A stretch of 6,765 bases of DNA, taken from Pseudomonadota bacterium (GTDB lineage: Bacteria > Pseudomonadota > Alphaproteobacteria > Rhizobiales > Rhizobiaceae). Both the position numbers and the translations under genes were made by a program. The stretch lies in contig JAEZXF010000411.1 of the NCBI GenBank assembly GCA_023419995.1, positions 1-6,765 on the forward strand. The letters run 5' to 3'. Of the stretch, positions 6,600-6,765 are shown piece by piece. Below the pieces are notes generated by a model that worked only from the letters and a program-made list of their open reading frames with translations, had not been told where the DNA came from and made no database searches. Position 1 is the first letter of the stretch. Each line of letters starts with the position of its first letter.

Positions 6600-6765
6600 A
6601 TGCGCATCGCGTTCTTCGTCAATTCGATTGCCGACGAAACCCCGCACTTCACCACCACGACGCTGGCCCTCGCCGCGCTCAACCGCGGGCACGACATCTG
6701 CTACCTGACGCCGGCCGACTTCGTGCTGCGTCCCAACGACAGCCTGACCCTGCACGGGCTGGTGC
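6600..6765 (+). CDS. Glutathione-synthase-like ATP-grasp ligase, N-terminus only (cut by window edge)
   Basis: The first 55 codons of a gene running off the right edge. The start, MRIAFFVNSI, then TTTLALAALNRGHDICYLTPADFVLRP spread over residues 18-44, fits the pre-ATP-grasp domain of GshB/RimK-type enzymes: a first beta strand with an N-S-I turn, a helix ending in RGH, a second strand (ICYLT) and a P-x-D-F/L turn. Such enzymes use ATP to join a carboxylate to an amine, as in glutathione synthesis or addition of amino acids to peptide ends. The ATP-binding part lies outside the window, so activity and substrate cannot be judged. A perfect Shine-Dalgarno lies four bases upstream and the gene before it ends eight bases earlier, so it is almost certainly in the same operon. 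A true glutathione synthase is possible, but the context favours a different amino-acid ligase. Confidence 0.78.
   Translation, partial: MRIAFFVNSIADETPHFTTTTLALAALNRGHDICYLTPADFVLRPNDSLTLHGLV

Noticed and set aside
1..6765. CRISPR array, tRNA, rRNA or insertion sequence
   Set aside because: No regularly spaced repeats, tRNA cloverleaf, rRNA segment or transposase motif was seen on either strand.

Overview
The window reads as a high-GC (roughly 70%) bacterial chromosome segment. Gene content and codon bias suggest an alphaproteobacterium, probably Hyphomicrobiales/Rhizobiales-like; this is inference, as no rRNA or marker gene is present. Four complete genes, one truncated gene and three non-coding stretches can be supported.

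Layout. Bases 1-354 hold no convincing gene; the first ~100 bases are clearly AT-richer (about 52% GC). A glycoside hydrolase family 15 (GH15) enzyme lies on the minus strand (355-2154). A 297-bp divergent spacer with several inverted repeats separates it from a plus-strand acetamidase/formamidase family amidohydrolase (2452-3774) that carries a CxxC...CxxC zinc-ribbon-like insert. After a hairpin-rich 133-bp gap comes a tightly packed plus-strand operon: an N-formylglutamate amidohydrolase (FGase)-like protein (3908-4741), a DUF1704/'QEGLA motif' zincin-like metallopeptidase (4738-6591, 4-bp ATGA overlap with the gene before), and the first 55 codons of a glutathione-synthase-like ATP-grasp ligase (6600 to the window edge; its Shine-Dalgarno overlaps the preceding stop codon).

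How the genes may work together. The operon pairs an amide-bond-forming ligase with two different metallohydrolases. Its enzyme classes match those acting on tubulin C-termini in eukaryotes: TTL/TTLL are ATP-grasp ligases, MATCAP is a DUF1704-family carboxypeptidase, and CCPs are M14 carboxypeptidases whose fold FGase shares. This suggests, as inference, a bacterial ligation/removal system acting on a peptide, protein C-terminus or small metabolite. By-eye alignment also suggests that the N-terminal third of the DUF1704 protein is a degenerate FGase-like domain without most of its catalytic residues. The upstream amidase releases small acids from simple amides, which fits loosely with the FGase-like gene, but it is separated by a hairpin and may be an independent unit. 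The GH15 gene is divergent and probably unrelated (carbohydrate/trehalose-type metabolism).
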